Positions 44,738 to 53,885 of a DNA stretch of 64,000 bases are shown one piece after another. The position numbers and the translations under genes are program-made. The DNA is from Verrucosispora sioxanthis (GTDB lineage: Bacteria > Actinomycetota > Actinomycetes > Mycobacteriales > Micromonosporaceae): contig NZ_SAIY01000003.1 in NCBI RefSeq assembly GCF_010560025.1, positions 496,001 to 560,000 of the forward strand, written 5' to 3'. A model generated the notes under the pieces. It was not told where the DNA came from. It saw only the letters and a program-made list of their open reading frames with translations, and ran no database searches. Position 1 is the stretch's first letter, and each line of letters opens with the position of its first letter.

Positions 44738-45370
44738 TCACTCGAACAGGGACAACGTCACCGTCGAGGTGTAGGAACCGGCCGCCACGTCCGCCGGAGT
44801 GCGCAGGAAGAGTTCCGCGTCCACCGAGTACGCGTCCCCGGTCACCGCGCCCGAGTCGAACGTCGAGACCAGCAGTTCCTGGTCGACCAGACCCACGTTG
44901 TTCCCCGGCTGGGTCGGCTCGTCCAGCACCGTGACGACCTCCTCGCCGGCGCTGACCAGGCCGGTGTCACCGCCGTCGAGCAACCGTGGCCGCCAGCCCA
45001 GATGCTCGGCACCGATCGGCGCCTGACCGGCGCTGCCGACGAAGTCGGTCGCGTTGCCCAGCACCGCCCACGCCGCGCCCTCGGGCAGCTCGTCGGCCGT
45101 ACGCATGTCGGTGACGGTCACCGTCGGCAGCCCGCCTACGAACTGGCGTACCAGCAGCGTCGACCCGTCCTCGGTCAACGCCACCGAGTCACCGGCGATC
45201 GACATCGCCAGCACTCCCGGCTCCTGGATCTCCTCGATGTCGACGGTGACCTCCACCTCGCCACTGTCACCCGGCTCGGCCTGTGCCGGCGACGGCAGCG
45301 CCGCCGACCCGACCAGGAGGACGCCCGCAGCCCCCGCCGCGACCAACCGCTTGCGATTCCATGTGCTCAT
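44738..45370 (-). CDS. WxL-like secreted surface protein
   Basis: The 210-residue protein has a signal peptide (about 1-31, ending PAQA) and an all-beta mature part ending DVAAGSYTSTVTLSLFE, like the C-terminal strand of WxL domains. The tryptophan-x-leucine motifs are not both obvious, so the assignment rests on this end and on the adjacent WxLIP-like gene. No membrane anchor follows the signal peptide. It lies 36 bases after a secreted GH43 gene on the same strand, so surface attachment of the enzyme system is conceivable. Confidence 0.65.
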   Translation of the reverse strand: MSTWNRKRLVAAGAAGVLLVGSAALPSPAQAEPGDSGEVEVTVDIEEIQEPGVLAMSIAGDSVALTEDGSTLLVRQFVGGLPTVTVTDMRTADELPEGAAWAVLGNATDFVGSAGQAPIGAEHLGWRPRLLDGGDTGLVSAGEEVVTVLDEPTQPGNNVGLVDQELLVSTFDSGAVTGDAYSVDAELFLRTPADVAAGSYTSTVTLSLFE

Positions 45371-45406
45371 CCGGTGCTCCGTTGTCGTTGGTGAATGGAC
45401 GGCAGG

Positions 45407-47818
45407 TCAGGCGCCGCATTCCGCGGCGGGGTACTCGACGGTGCGTACGGTCGTGCCCTCGACACCCTCGGCGGTGACCCGAACGGTCGCCACTCCGGCG
45501 GAGACGGCCGGGGTGCGCGTGTTGAACTGCTGGTACGCGTTGGCGCCGGGTGCCACGCCGGTCACCGACCGCTGCCCGTACGCCGTCTCCAGCACCACGT
45601 CCACCGGCGCGTCGTGGTCGTTGCGCGCCCGCACCGCCACGTACGCGTTACCACCCACGCACCGTGCCTGTGCGCTGACCGTCACCGACACCTCGGCTCC
45701 GGCTCCGGTCTCGAAGTCCCAGGTGTCCAGTTCGAAGAGGTCGGCGCCCTGCGGTCCGGCGTAGGTGAAGTACACGTCGTGCACCCCTGCGACGCCTTCG
45801 AGTTCGGCGGTCAGCTCGGTCCACTCGCCGAGGGGCGCGTCGACCGGGAGGGTCGCGACCACCGGCGCGGTGACCCCGCCCAGGCGGATCTGGATCGAAC
45901 CGCCAATGGCCAGCGGCCGCACCTTCGCGGTCACGCTGCGGGCACCGTCGCCGAAGTCCACCGACGACAATGCCGTCCAGTCCCCGTTGTCGATGTCACG
46001 CACGACCAGGTTCGGTGCCGCGTCGCCGAACTGGGCGGACCCGCCGGCGACCTTGGTGGTCGCGATGCCCTTGCTCCAGCCGAAGGTCTCCGCCTCGAGA
46101 ACCCGGTACGGGTCGAGGTCGCGGACCTGGTCGACACCGGCGTACGTGCCGACCACCTGCTGGATGGTGCCGTCCGGGTTGAAGGTCAACTCCTGGATGT
46201 GTGGGCTGCGGTACCCCTGGGTGGTGGTGCCGTTGATCCGCTTGTTCAACGTCGGGGCGTGGTACGTGAAGTAGTACCTGCCCTCGAACTCGAAGACCGA
46301 CTGGTGGTTGTTGCCGCCGGTGCCGGCACCGAAGAACTGTGACTGGTTCGGGAAGAGCACGCCCGCGTAGGTCTCCTTCGGCCAGTCCATCGGGTCGTCG
46401 GAGATCAGGTAGCCGATCTGACCGCCGCCGGGGTAGCCGGGCAGCGGAGTCTGGTTGCCACCGAAGTCGTTGCCGCCGAAGTGCGACGAGTACGACAGGT
46501 AGTACCTGCCGTCGCGCTCGAACACCTGGGCCGCCTCGAAGGCCACCGGCGCGTCCACCACCGCCGCCGTGCCCTCGGTCGACACCATGTCGTCACCGAG
46601 CCTGATCACCCGCAGGTTCTTCGGATTGTTGAAACGCTCGGCCGGCGGCATGCTCGTCGACGCGGGACCACCACCGAAGTAAAGGTACGGCTCCCCGTCG
46701 ACGTCCACGAACGGCGCCGGATCGAACTTCCAGGCCACGTCCTCGGCGCCGGGGGTACGGCCGTCGATCAGCGTGCTGGTGCGCTCGCTGCGCCACGGGC
46801 CGAGCGGCGAGTCACCGGTGATCACGTTGCTCGAACTGCCGTTGTTGGCGTAGTAGAGGAAGAACTTCTCCTCGCCGTCGACCACCTTCCTGGCCATGCC
46901 GGGGGCCCAGGAGTTGGCGGTGAAGGGCGCCACGCCGTTCGGGCCCGCGACCTGGATCTCGCCGTGGTCGGTCCAGTTCACCAGGTCCGCCGAGGAGATC
47001 ACCGTGATCTGGTTGATGTCGCCGTAGTTGATGCCCGGCGAGACACCGGTGACCGGGTCGGGCGCGTAGCCCTGGGTGTCGTTGGTCAGGTACAGGTACA
47101 CCCGGCCGTCGTGCACGAAGCCGAAGCCGTCGGCGCCGAACTTGTGCCCGATCAACGGGTTGTGCTCGCCCGGCAGCTTGCCGACGACCTCGATCGTCTT
47201 CGACGGGGCGGGCGGCGGCGCGGCGCCGACCACCGACACGCCGTCCAGCTTGAAGTCCATCAGGTGCACCTCGGGGTCCGAGGATGGCGTGCTCGTCCAC
47301 GGCGTCTCGAAGAACAGCCGCGCCGTCGACACGTTCTGCCCGGCCGGGATGGTGAAGGTGCCGTCGAACTGCGCCCACTGTCCCTTCGTGGCGACGACGC
47401 TGACCAGGTTGGTGTAGGTCGCCCCGCCGTAGTGCATCGTCGCGAAGAACTGCTTCGTCGCCGGCCCGTTCGGGTTCTCGTACTTGATCCGGGCCGTCAG
47501 GGCGTAGGTCTGCCCGGCCTGCACCCGGCCGCTGAGGTCCTGCATCGGGCCGGACCCGGTGGTCGCCCGGTTGGTGACGAGCACGGCGCTCGACCCCGAA
47601 TGGGCGTCCGCCGTGAGCGACAGGGTGGCACTGTCGGTCGCGTTGCCGTTGTTGACGAACCAGCCGGTGAGACCGTCCTCGAATCCGCCGTTGACCACGA
47701 GATCGGTGTCGTCCGCCTGGGCCGGCGACGTGGCGACGAGCCCGGTGGCCAGCATGAGCCCGACCGTGACGACAGCGGCGGCCCTGCGCAGGGCGGCCCT
47801 TCGCACGCGATGTGTCAC
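45407..47818 (-). CDS. Large secreted GH43-type glycosidase with N-terminal CBM
   Basis: The 803-residue protein has a signal peptide (about 1-35), a CBM4/9-type module (LVVNGGFEDGLTGWFVNNGN to about residue 195), a GH43 five-bladed propeller (about 215-560, with EHNPLIGHKFGADGFGFVHD, KFDPAPFVDVDGEPYLYFGG and FEAAQVFERDGRYYLSYS), a CBM6-like module (about 570-715) and a C-terminal 85-residue module shared with the next GH43 protein. An arabinan- or arabinoxylan-active enzyme is likely. AGGAGG abuts the ATG at 47824 with no spacer, so the GTG at 47818, six bases beyond the Shine-Dalgarno, is the better start. Confidence 0.88.
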   Translation of the reverse strand: MTHRVRRAALRRAAAVVTVGLMLATGLVATSPAQADDTDLVVNGGFEDGLTGWFVNNGNATDSATLSLTADAHSGSSAVLVTNRATTGSGPMQDLSGRVQAGQTYALTARIKYENPNGPATKQFFATMHYGGATYTNLVSVVATKGQWAQFDGTFTIPAGQNVSTARLFFETPWTSTPSSDPEVHLMDFKLDGVSVVGAAPPPAPSKTIEVVGKLPGEHNPLIGHKFGADGFGFVHDGRVYLYLTNDTQGYAPDPVTGVSPGINYGDINQITVISSADLVNWTDHGEIQVAGPNGVAPFTANSWAPGMARKVVDGEEKFFLYYANNGSSSNVITGDSPLGPWRSERTSTLIDGRTPGAEDVAWKFDPAPFVDVDGEPYLYFGGGPASTSMPPAERFNNPKNLRVIRLGDDMVSTEGTAAVVDAPVAFEAAQVFERDGRYYLSYSSHFGGNDFGGNQTPLPGYPGGGQIGYLISDDPMDWPKETYAGVLFPNQSQFFGAGTGGNNHQSVFEFEGRYYFTYHAPTLNKRINGTTTQGYRSPHIQELTFNPDGTIQQVVGTYAGVDQVRDLDPYRVLEAETFGWSKGIATTKVAGGSAQFGDAAPNLVVRDIDNGDWTALSSVDFGDGARSVTAKVRPLAIGGSIQIRLGGVTAPVVATLPVDAPLGEWTELTAELEGVAGVHDVYFTYAGPQGADLFELDTWDFETGAGAEVSVTVSAQARCVGGNAYVAVRARNDHDAPVDVVLETAYGQRSVTGVAPGANAYQQFNTRTPAVSAGVATVRVTAEGVEGTTVRTVEYPAAECGA

Positions 47819-47902
47819 TGACATCCTCCTTGATCACTGCGGTGGATCCGGGGGTTCGGGCGCGGCCGGCCTGTGCCGTCCAGCCGTGGTCGCCGTGGCG
47901 GG

Positions 47903-50317
47903 TCAGCAGTCGGCGGCCGGGTGGTTGGTGGTACGCACGGTGGCCACCGTCCGGCCGTCCACCGTTCCGATGACCTGGACGGTCACGGTGCCGGCGGGAA
48001 CCGCCGAGTCACGGGCGTTGAACTGCTGGTACGCGTGGGCACCGGGGGCCACGTCCGGCACCGACCGGGCGCCGTACGCGGTCTCCAGCACGATGTCGAC
48101 CGGCGCGTCATGGTCGTTGCGGGCCTGCACGGCCAGGTGCGCGCGGCCCGCGACACAGCGCGCCCGTACGTCGACGGTCACCGGCAGTTCGGCTCGCAGT
48201 ACGCCGAGCCGGGCGAGCTGGTAGCTCAGCGCCCGCTCCGGTGCGTCGATCTGGTTCTGGGTGCCGAACCCGCCGTCCCGCGCCGCCTGGGCCTCGGCCA
48301 GCCGGGCGAGCATCGTCGCCCAGGCGTCGGCCGGATGGTCGGCCTCGTCCAGCGCGGCGGCGTACGCCATGGCGGCGTCCAGCCGGCTGGTGTCCAGCGG
48401 CCGGCCCTGGGCCGTCAGCGTGTCGCTGAGCAGGAAGTGGTCGAAGTCGACGTGGCCGCCGGTCTGCTGGGTCGCGTAGTTGAACAGGCCGACCCGGTGC
48501 CCCATGAAGTGGGCGAGGCTGCCGTCGAGCGTCTGCGGGCCGACCCGGCTGCCCAGTTGGGACCACTGGCGCCCGTCGAGGCTGTAGTGGAAGGTGGTCC
48601 AGAGCTGGCCGGTCGGTGCGGCGAAGTCGAGGTCCGCCTTCAGGTGCACCTCGGTCGCCTCGCCCAGCGGCACGGTGCTGCCCGGCAGGAAGTTCTCCAG
48701 CGTCGTCTGGTCCAGGTCGACGGCGAACGGTTGGCCCCGGTTCACCACGCCGAGGGTGTTGACGCCGCCGGTCCGCCTGACCGCGACGTACGAGAAGCCG
48801 CGGTTGTAGGCGGCCAGGCCGGCGACGTCGCCGTCTGCCATCGCGGAGATGTCCATCTTGGTCTCCACCGACTGCCGTGGCCCGAACGTGCGCTGCGACA
48901 GGGTGTTGCGGGCCTCCTCGAACCAGGCGAGTTCGGCGCGGTTGGCGAGCTTGGTGTAGACGTAGTCGCCGGTGACCACCGTGCCGGCGGTCAGCCGCAG
49001 CCAGCCGGCGCGGTCGGTGAGCGACCAGTACCGGTTGTCCGGAGCGTGGTTCCACTGCCACGCCAGGTCCAGTCGCGACCCGTTCGGCGCGATCTCCGCC
49101 GCGCTTCCCGGCGGTACGGTCCACTGTTCGTCGAGGTAGGGCCGGTGTGGCGCGTCGTTGGCGAAGTCGTCGGAGACCACGATGCTCTGCTGCCGGGCGA
49201 ACAACTCCTCGGCAGGGCTGAGCCGGATCGGTTTGGCGAAGGTGCCGTCGACCGCCACGAGCCCGTTGTCGCCGAAGGTCGGCCAGCCGTCGGACCAGGT
49301 CGCCGGGATGAGCGCCGGGATGCGGCCGATCGGGAACGTGTCCCGGAAGAACATGCCGTACCAGTCCGTCGTCCCACCGTCACGGGCGATGGGAACCAGG
49401 CTGCCCTGCGCGAATCCGTTCGAGTTGAGCACGCCGCGCGCCTCGTAGCTGTTCACCCCGCCGGCCGCGGTGTAGCGGCCGAGCAGTTCCCGGGAGCGGA
49501 ACATGACCACCTGCCGCCCCTGACCCGAGGGCCAGGTAATGATCACCGCGTAGTACCAGCCGTCGATGTGGTAGAACTGCGCGCCTTCGAACAACCCGCC
49601 GATGAACGGCTGCCCGGCGTAGTCGGCCGCGGTGAAGATGTTGGGGTAGTCCGCGGTGATCGCGGTCAGGTCGGCGTTGAGCCGTACCGCGCTGGTGCCG
49701 CCGGAGCCGTGGAAGATGTACGGCGTGCCGTCGACGTCGAAGAAGAGCGAGGGGTCGTGGAGGCCGCGACCCAGCGCCGTGCGCTGCCATGACCCGTTCT
49801 CGATGTCGTCGGTGCGGTAGAGGTACGCGCCGCCGAGGTTGTTCGTGTTGAACACGACGTAGAAGACGCCGTCGTGGTAGCGCAGCGACGAGGCCCACTG
49901 GCCCTGCCCGTACGAGTTCTGCCCGTTGCGCAACGAGAACGCGTCGCCGACGCTCGCCCGGTTGAAGACGTAGTTGACGATCTCCCAGTTCACCAGGTCG
50001 TACGACTTCATGATCGGCGCGCCCGGGCTGAGGTGCATCGTCGTGCTGATCATGTAGTAGACGTCGCGGCCCTCGGCGCTCTCGGCGGCCGGCACCCGTG
50101 CCACGCTGATGTCCGGCACGTCGGCGCGCAGCAACGGCACCCGGTACGTGCCGTCCCCTCGGTCGGTGGAGGTGTACGACGACGGAGGCGACCACTCGTC
50201 GGCGGCCTGAGCCGCGCCGCCCGGGGAGATGGCGGCGGCACAGAGGAGCACACCGGCCGTCACGAGGGGGATCCGTCGTGGTGGGCGTGGGGCAGGAGAG
50301 CCGGCAGACACCTGCAT
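47903..50317 (-). CDS. Large secreted GH43-type glycosidase with C-terminal modules
   Basis: The 804-residue protein has a signal peptide (about 1-38), a GH43 propeller (about 45-370, with RVPLLRADVPDISVARVP holding the catalytic Asp, GLHDPSLFFDVDGTPYIFHG and GLFEGAQFYHIDGWYY) and a concanavalin-like beta-xylosidase C2 domain (about 380-620, starting DDFANDAPHRPYLDEQWTVP). A helical spacer and the same 85-residue C-terminal module as the neighbour follow. It resembles GH43_12-type xylosidases. ATG 50317 follows GGAG. The longest frame to 50371 would start inside the operator. A LacI-type palindrome lies 40 bases upstream. Confidence 0.88.
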   Translation of the reverse strand: MQVSAGSPAPRPPRRIPLVTAGVLLCAAAISPGGAAQAADEWSPPSSYTSTDRGDGTYRVPLLRADVPDISVARVPAAESAEGRDVYYMISTTMHLSPGAPIMKSYDLVNWEIVNYVFNRASVGDAFSLRNGQNSYGQGQWASSLRYHDGVFYVVFNTNNLGGAYLYRTDDIENGSWQRTALGRGLHDPSLFFDVDGTPYIFHGSGGTSAVRLNADLTAITADYPNIFTAADYAGQPFIGGLFEGAQFYHIDGWYYAVIITWPSGQGRQVVMFRSRELLGRYTAAGGVNSYEARGVLNSNGFAQGSLVPIARDGGTTDWYGMFFRDTFPIGRIPALIPATWSDGWPTFGDNGLVAVDGTFAKPIRLSPAEELFARQQSIVVSDDFANDAPHRPYLDEQWTVPPGSAAEIAPNGSRLDLAWQWNHAPDNRYWSLTDRAGWLRLTAGTVVTGDYVYTKLANRAELAWFEEARNTLSQRTFGPRQSVETKMDISAMADGDVAGLAAYNRGFSYVAVRRTGGVNTLGVVNRGQPFAVDLDQTTLENFLPGSTVPLGEATEVHLKADLDFAAPTGQLWTTFHYSLDGRQWSQLGSRVGPQTLDGSLAHFMGHRVGLFNYATQQTGGHVDFDHFLLSDTLTAQGRPLDTSRLDAAMAYAAALDEADHPADAWATMLARLAEAQAARDGGFGTQNQIDAPERALSYQLARLGVLRAELPVTVDVRARCVAGRAHLAVQARNDHDAPVDIVLETAYGARSVPDVAPGAHAYQQFNARDSAVPAGTVTVQVIGTVDGRTVATVRTTNHPAADC

Positions 50318-50628
50318 GGCGGGGCTCCAGACGCGAGCGTTACGGAGCCTCCATGCTGTTAGCGTTAACATAGATCGTCAAGACCCTGACCGAGATCGAT
50401 CCGAAATAGTCGCGAAACAGCGCCCGGGTGCAGGTGACCCGATGCGACGATGCGGCGTCCAGACGGGACCGGCCCGTCCTCCCCTCCACGCGCGAACCGG
50501 GAAGCCGACCGAGTGGGCGGCCCGCGGTCAGCAGCGGCAGCTGCGGCATCACTCAGGCACCCTGCGGCCGCAGATTCTAGACCACTTCCGCTTCTGACCT
50601 CGCAACTGCATGGCGTAAGGTGCCTCCC
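50318..50628. other. Divergent control region between GH43 and molybdate clusters
   Basis: This 311-base gap has no supported gene. It contains the LacI-type operator at 50357-50370 and an AT-richer stretch at 50355-50415 for the GH43 promoter. The molybdate-cluster promoter should lie around 50570-50615. Confidence 0.45.
50357..50370. promoter_or_regulatory. LacI-type operator upstream of the GH43 genes
   Basis: TGTTAGCGTTAACA is a 14-base near-perfect palindrome with the central CG of LacI-family operators and fits the TGTTAGCGCTAACA pattern common before actinobacterial sugar genes. It is 40 bases upstream of the first GH43 start. No LacI gene is in the window, so the regulator acts in trans. 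Confidence 0.7.
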
Positions 50629-51048
50629 GTGACGATGTTTCGCATGGGCGAGGCGGCCGAGCTGCTGGGGGTCAGCGCGGACACCGTGCGCCGCTGGGTG
50701 GACGCCGGCCGCCTCGCCGCCGGGCGCGACGAGCAGGGACATCGAGTGATCGACGGCGTCGCGCTGGCCGCCTTCGTGCGGACGCAGGCCGGCGACCCGG
50801 ACGACCGGGCCGACGAGTCCTCGGCCCGCAACCGGCTCCGGGGCATCGTCACCGCCGTGCGCAAGGACGCCGTGATGGCCCAGGTGGACATCCAGGCCGG
50901 CCCGTTCCGGGTGGTGTCGCTGATGAGCCGCGAGGCCGTCGACGATCTGGGACTGTCGGTCGGTTCGGTGGCGATCGCGGTGATCAAGTCGACCACTGTC
51001 GTCGTGGAGCGACCGCCGACCGGCGCGGGCCGGAGCAACGGCTCGTGA
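50629..51048 (+). CDS. HTH-TOBE molybdate-binding regulator or molbindin
   Basis: The 139-residue protein joins a MerR/excisionase-like helix-turn-helix (about residues 6-48: MGEAAELLGVSADTVRRWVD, DEQGHRVIDGVALAAF) to one TOBE/Mop domain (about 65-130: RNRLRGIVTAVRKDAVMAQV, GLSVGSVAIAVIKSTTVVVE) that binds molybdate. It probably senses molybdate for the genes behind it, a role played by ModE in proteobacteria, where the HTH is of a different type. AAGG at 50617-50620 is well spaced for GTG 50629. The ATG at 50635 is an alternative. Its stop overlaps modA as GTGA. Confidence 0.88.
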   Translation: MTMFRMGEAAELLGVSADTVRRWVDAGRLAAGRDEQGHRVIDGVALAAFVRTQAGDPDDRADESSARNRLRGIVTAVRKDAVMAQVDIQAGPFRVVSLMSREAVDDLGLSVGSVAIAVIKSTTVVVERPPTGAGRSNGS

Positions 51049-51824
51049 CCACCCGACGCCTGGCCCTGTTCGCCGCCTTGCTGACGGTCGCGCTCACCGG
51101 CTGCGGCGGTGGCGAGACCACCGACGCGCGGCCGCCGGGTGGTGCCGTGACCGGCGACGTCACGGTGCTTGCCGCCGCGTCGCTCACCGAGTCGTTCACC
51201 CGGATCGGCGAGGACTTCGAGGCGGCGAATCCCGGCGTCCGGGTGACCTTCAGCTTCGCCGGCAGCTCCGCCCTCGCGAACCAGATCAACCAGGGTGCCC
51301 CGGCGGACGTCTTCGCCTCCGCCTCCCCCGCGAACATGACGACCGTCATCGACGCCGGCAACGGTGACGGCAATCCGCGTGTCTTCGTCCGCAACCAGCT
51401 CGTGATCGCGGTACCGGACGGCAACCCGGGCGGGGTGAACGGCCTGGCCGACCTGGCCCAGCCGGGCGTCAAGGTCGCGCTCTGCGCCGAACAGGTCCCC
51501 TGTGGCGCGGCGGCAGCGAGGGCCCTGGACGCCGCCGGGACGAAACTCACCCCGGTCACGCTGGAACAGGACGTCAAGGCGGCCCTGTCCAAGGTACGGC
51601 TGGGCGAGGTCGACACGGCACTGGTGTACCGCTCCGACGTACGGGCCGCCGACGACGACGTGGACGGCATCGAGTTCCCCGAGTCGGCCGGAGCGGTCAA
51701 CGACTATCCGATCGTCGTGCTGAGGAACGCCCCGAACCAGCCGGCCGCCCTGGCGTTCGTCGAGCATGTGCTCTCCGGCCCGGGTCAGGCCGTCCTCGCC
51801 GCCGCCGGATTCCAGGCTCCGTAG
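51045..51824 (+). CDS. modA: Molybdate ABC transporter substrate-binding lipoprotein
   Basis: The 259-residue lipoprotein (lipobox ALTGC near residue 19) matches ModA: VTVLAAASLTESFTRIGEDF, FSFAGSSALANQINQGAPAD and VFASASPANM supply the oxyanion-binding serines, with ALVYRSDVRAA later in the chain. It captures molybdate or tungstate outside the membrane and hands it to ModB. The GTG start overlaps the regulator stop, so synthesis is coupled to it. Confidence 0.93.
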   Translation: MTTRRLALFAALLTVALTGCGGGETTDARPPGGAVTGDVTVLAAASLTESFTRIGEDFEAANPGVRVTFSFAGSSALANQINQGAPADVFASASPANMTTVIDAGNGDGNPRVFVRNQLVIAVPDGNPGGVNGLADLAQPGVKVALCAEQVPCGAAAARALDAAGTKLTPVTLEQDVKAALSKVRLGEVDTALVYRSDVRAADDDVDGIEFPESAGAVNDYPIVVLRNAPNQPAALAFVEHVLSGPGQAVLAAAGFQAP

Positions 51825-51827
51825 CCG

Positions 51828-52673
51828 ATGCCCCAGCCTGACAAGGTGGCCGTCGCACCCGCCCGGTCCGCGCCATCTCCACGGTCCAGGCGCACCGGTC
51901 AGGTACCCGTCGCGTTGCTGCTGCCCGCCGCCATCGGCCTGCTCTTCCTGTTACTTCCGCTGGCAGGCCTGCTGATCCGTACGCCGTGGAGCACCCTCCC
52001 CCAGCGTTTGACCGAGCCGGGAGTACTCACCGCACTACGGCTGTCCGTGCAGGCCGCCACCCTGGCCACGCTGCTCTGCCTCGTCCTCGGGGTGCCCCTG
52101 GCCTGGCTGCTCGCCCGCGTCGACTTCCCGGGCCGCCGCCTCGTGCGGGCCCTGGTCACCGTGCCGCTGGTGCTTCCGCCGGTGGTCGGTGGCGTGGCTC
52201 TGCTGCTCGTCTTCGGGCGGCGGGGCATCCTCGGCGGCTGGCTGGACAGCACCTTCGGGGTGACCCTGCCGTTCACCACCGCCGGTGTCGTGCTCGCCGA
52301 GGCTTTCGTCGCGATGCCGTTCCTGGTGATCGCCGTCGAGGGCGCGCTACGCGGCGCGGACGTCCGGTACGAGGAGGCTGCGGCGACCCTCGGCGCGGGC
52401 CGGTGGACCACCTTCACCCATGTCACGCTCCCGTTGGTCGCCCCGGGCATCGCCGCCGGAGCGGTGCTGTGCTGGGCCCGGGCGCTCGGCGAGTTCGGCG
52501 CCACCATCACCTTCGCCGGCAACTTCCCCGGCCGTACGCAGACCATGCCGCTCGCGGTGTACCTCGCCCTCGAAACCGACCTGGAGGCGGCGATCGTGCT
52601 CAGTCTCGTCCTGCTCACCGTCTCGGTGGTGATCCTGGCCAGCCTCCGCGACCGCTGGCTCGGCAGCTCGTGA
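51828..52673 (+). CDS. modB: Molybdate ABC transporter permease
   Basis: The 281-residue permease has about six helices after a 25-residue basic N-terminal tail, with the EAA-type loop YEEAAATLGAGRWTTFTHVT and ARALGEFGATITFAGNFPG, both typical of ModB. It forms the channel of the molybdate importer. It begins three bases after modA and overlaps modC by GTGA. Confidence 0.93.
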   Translation: MPQPDKVAVAPARSAPSPRSRRTGQVPVALLLPAAIGLLFLLLPLAGLLIRTPWSTLPQRLTEPGVLTALRLSVQAATLATLLCLVLGVPLAWLLARVDFPGRRLVRALVTVPLVLPPVVGGVALLLVFGRRGILGGWLDSTFGVTLPFTTAGVVLAEAFVAMPFLVIAVEGALRGADVRYEEAAATLGAGRWTTFTHVTLPLVAPGIAAGAVLCWARALGEFGATITFAGNFPGRTQTMPLAVYLALETDLEAAIVLSLVLLTVSVVILASLRDRWLGSS

Positions 52674-53818
52674 CCGCCGATCCGAACTCCCCCGATGTCG
52701 AGCCGATCCCGCCGGGCGCGCCATCACCCGGCCGTGCGGTGCTCGACGCCCACCTCGTCGTGGACCGTGGCACCTTCCGACTCGACCTGCCGCTGACCAT
52801 CCGCCCCGGCGAGGTCGTCGCTCTGCTCGGGCCGAACGGCGCCGGCAAGACGACCGCGCTGCGGGCCCTCGCCGGTCTGCTTCCGCTCACCGACGGGCAC
52901 CTCAGCCTCGCCGGTCGCCACCTCGATCATCCCGGCCGGCGGATCTGGACCCCGACCGAGCAGCGACCGATCGGCGTCGTCTTTCAGGACTACCTGCTCT
53001 TTCCGCACCTGACCGCACTGGACAACGTCGCGTTCGGGCCACGTCGACAGGGCCTCGACCGGCAGCGGGCCCGGCAGCGGGCAGCGGACTGGCTGGTCCG
53101 GGTCGGGCTCGCCGACCACGCCCGGCGCAAGCCTCGACAGCTCTCCGGCGGACAGGCCCAACGGGTGGCCCTGGCTCGCGCCCTCGCCGTGGACCCGGCG
53201 CTGCTCCTGCTCGACGAGCCGCTGGCCGCCCTCGACGCCCGCACCCGCCTCGACACCCGCGCCCGGCTGCAACACCACCTCGCCGGCCACGCCGGTGCCA
53301 CGCTGCTGGTCACCCACGACCCGATCGACGCCGTCGTCCTCGCCGACCGGCTGGTCATCATCGAACACGGGCAGGTGGTGCAGGAGGGCGACGTCGCGAC
53401 AGTCACCGCCCAGCCGCGCACCGACTACGTGGCCCGTCTGGTCGGTCTCAACCTCTACCGAGGGCACGCGGACGGGCACCTCGTCCTGATCACCGACGGG
53501 TTCACGCTCGTCACCAACGACCGGCAGCACGGAGACGTCTTCGTCGCTTTCGCACCGTCGGCCGTGGCGCTGCATCCGCACCGCCCCGAGGGCAGCCCCC
53601 GCAACACCTGGCCGGCCACCGTCGCCGGCGTGCAACGCCACGGCGACAACCTGCGGGTGCAGCTCGACGGCCGGGTCACCGTGGCCGCCGACATCACCCC
53701 GGCCGCCGCCGCCCACCTTCGACTGACGCCCGGGCAGACGCTCTGGGTAGCCGTCAAGGCGGCCGAGACCCGGGTCTATCCGGCCGCTGCGGCGGCCACC
53801 AATGCCGGGGTCGGATGA
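52670..53818 (+). CDS. modC: Molybdate ABC transporter ATPase
   Basis: The 382-residue ATPase has Walker A GPNGAGKTT (near residue 56), Q-loop FQDYLLFPHL, signature LSGGQAQRVALARAL and Walker B LLLLDEPLAALD. The C-terminal region (about 255-370) is the regulatory TOBE-type domain of ModC proteins. It powers the ModB channel. The start is set by the GTGA overlap with modB. The convergent STAND NTPase gene ends 67 bases downstream. Confidence 0.93.
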   Translation: MTADPNSPDVEPIPPGAPSPGRAVLDAHLVVDRGTFRLDLPLTIRPGEVVALLGPNGAGKTTALRALAGLLPLTDGHLSLAGRHLDHPGRRIWTPTEQRPIGVVFQDYLLFPHLTALDNVAFGPRRQGLDRQRARQRAADWLVRVGLADHARRKPRQLSGGQAQRVALARALAVDPALLLLDEPLAALDARTRLDTRARLQHHLAGHAGATLLVTHDPIDAVVLADRLVIIEHGQVVQEGDVATVTAQPRTDYVARLVGLNLYRGHADGHLVLITDGFTLVTNDRQHGDVFVAFAPSAVALHPHRPEGSPRNTWPATVAGVQRHGDNLRVQLDGRVTVAADITPAAAAHLRLTPGQTLWVAVKAAETRVYPAAAAATNAGVG

Positions 53819-53885
53819 GACCTAACGGCCGCGTCCGTCGCGGGACACCGGCCACACCGTTGATCACCGTCGCCGTGGCGGTGCG

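Noticed and set aside
46481..47821. A 446-residue plus-strand frame opposite the GH43 gene
   Set aside because: It is a compositional shadow, and the minus-strand frame has clear signal peptide, CBM and GH43 motifs.
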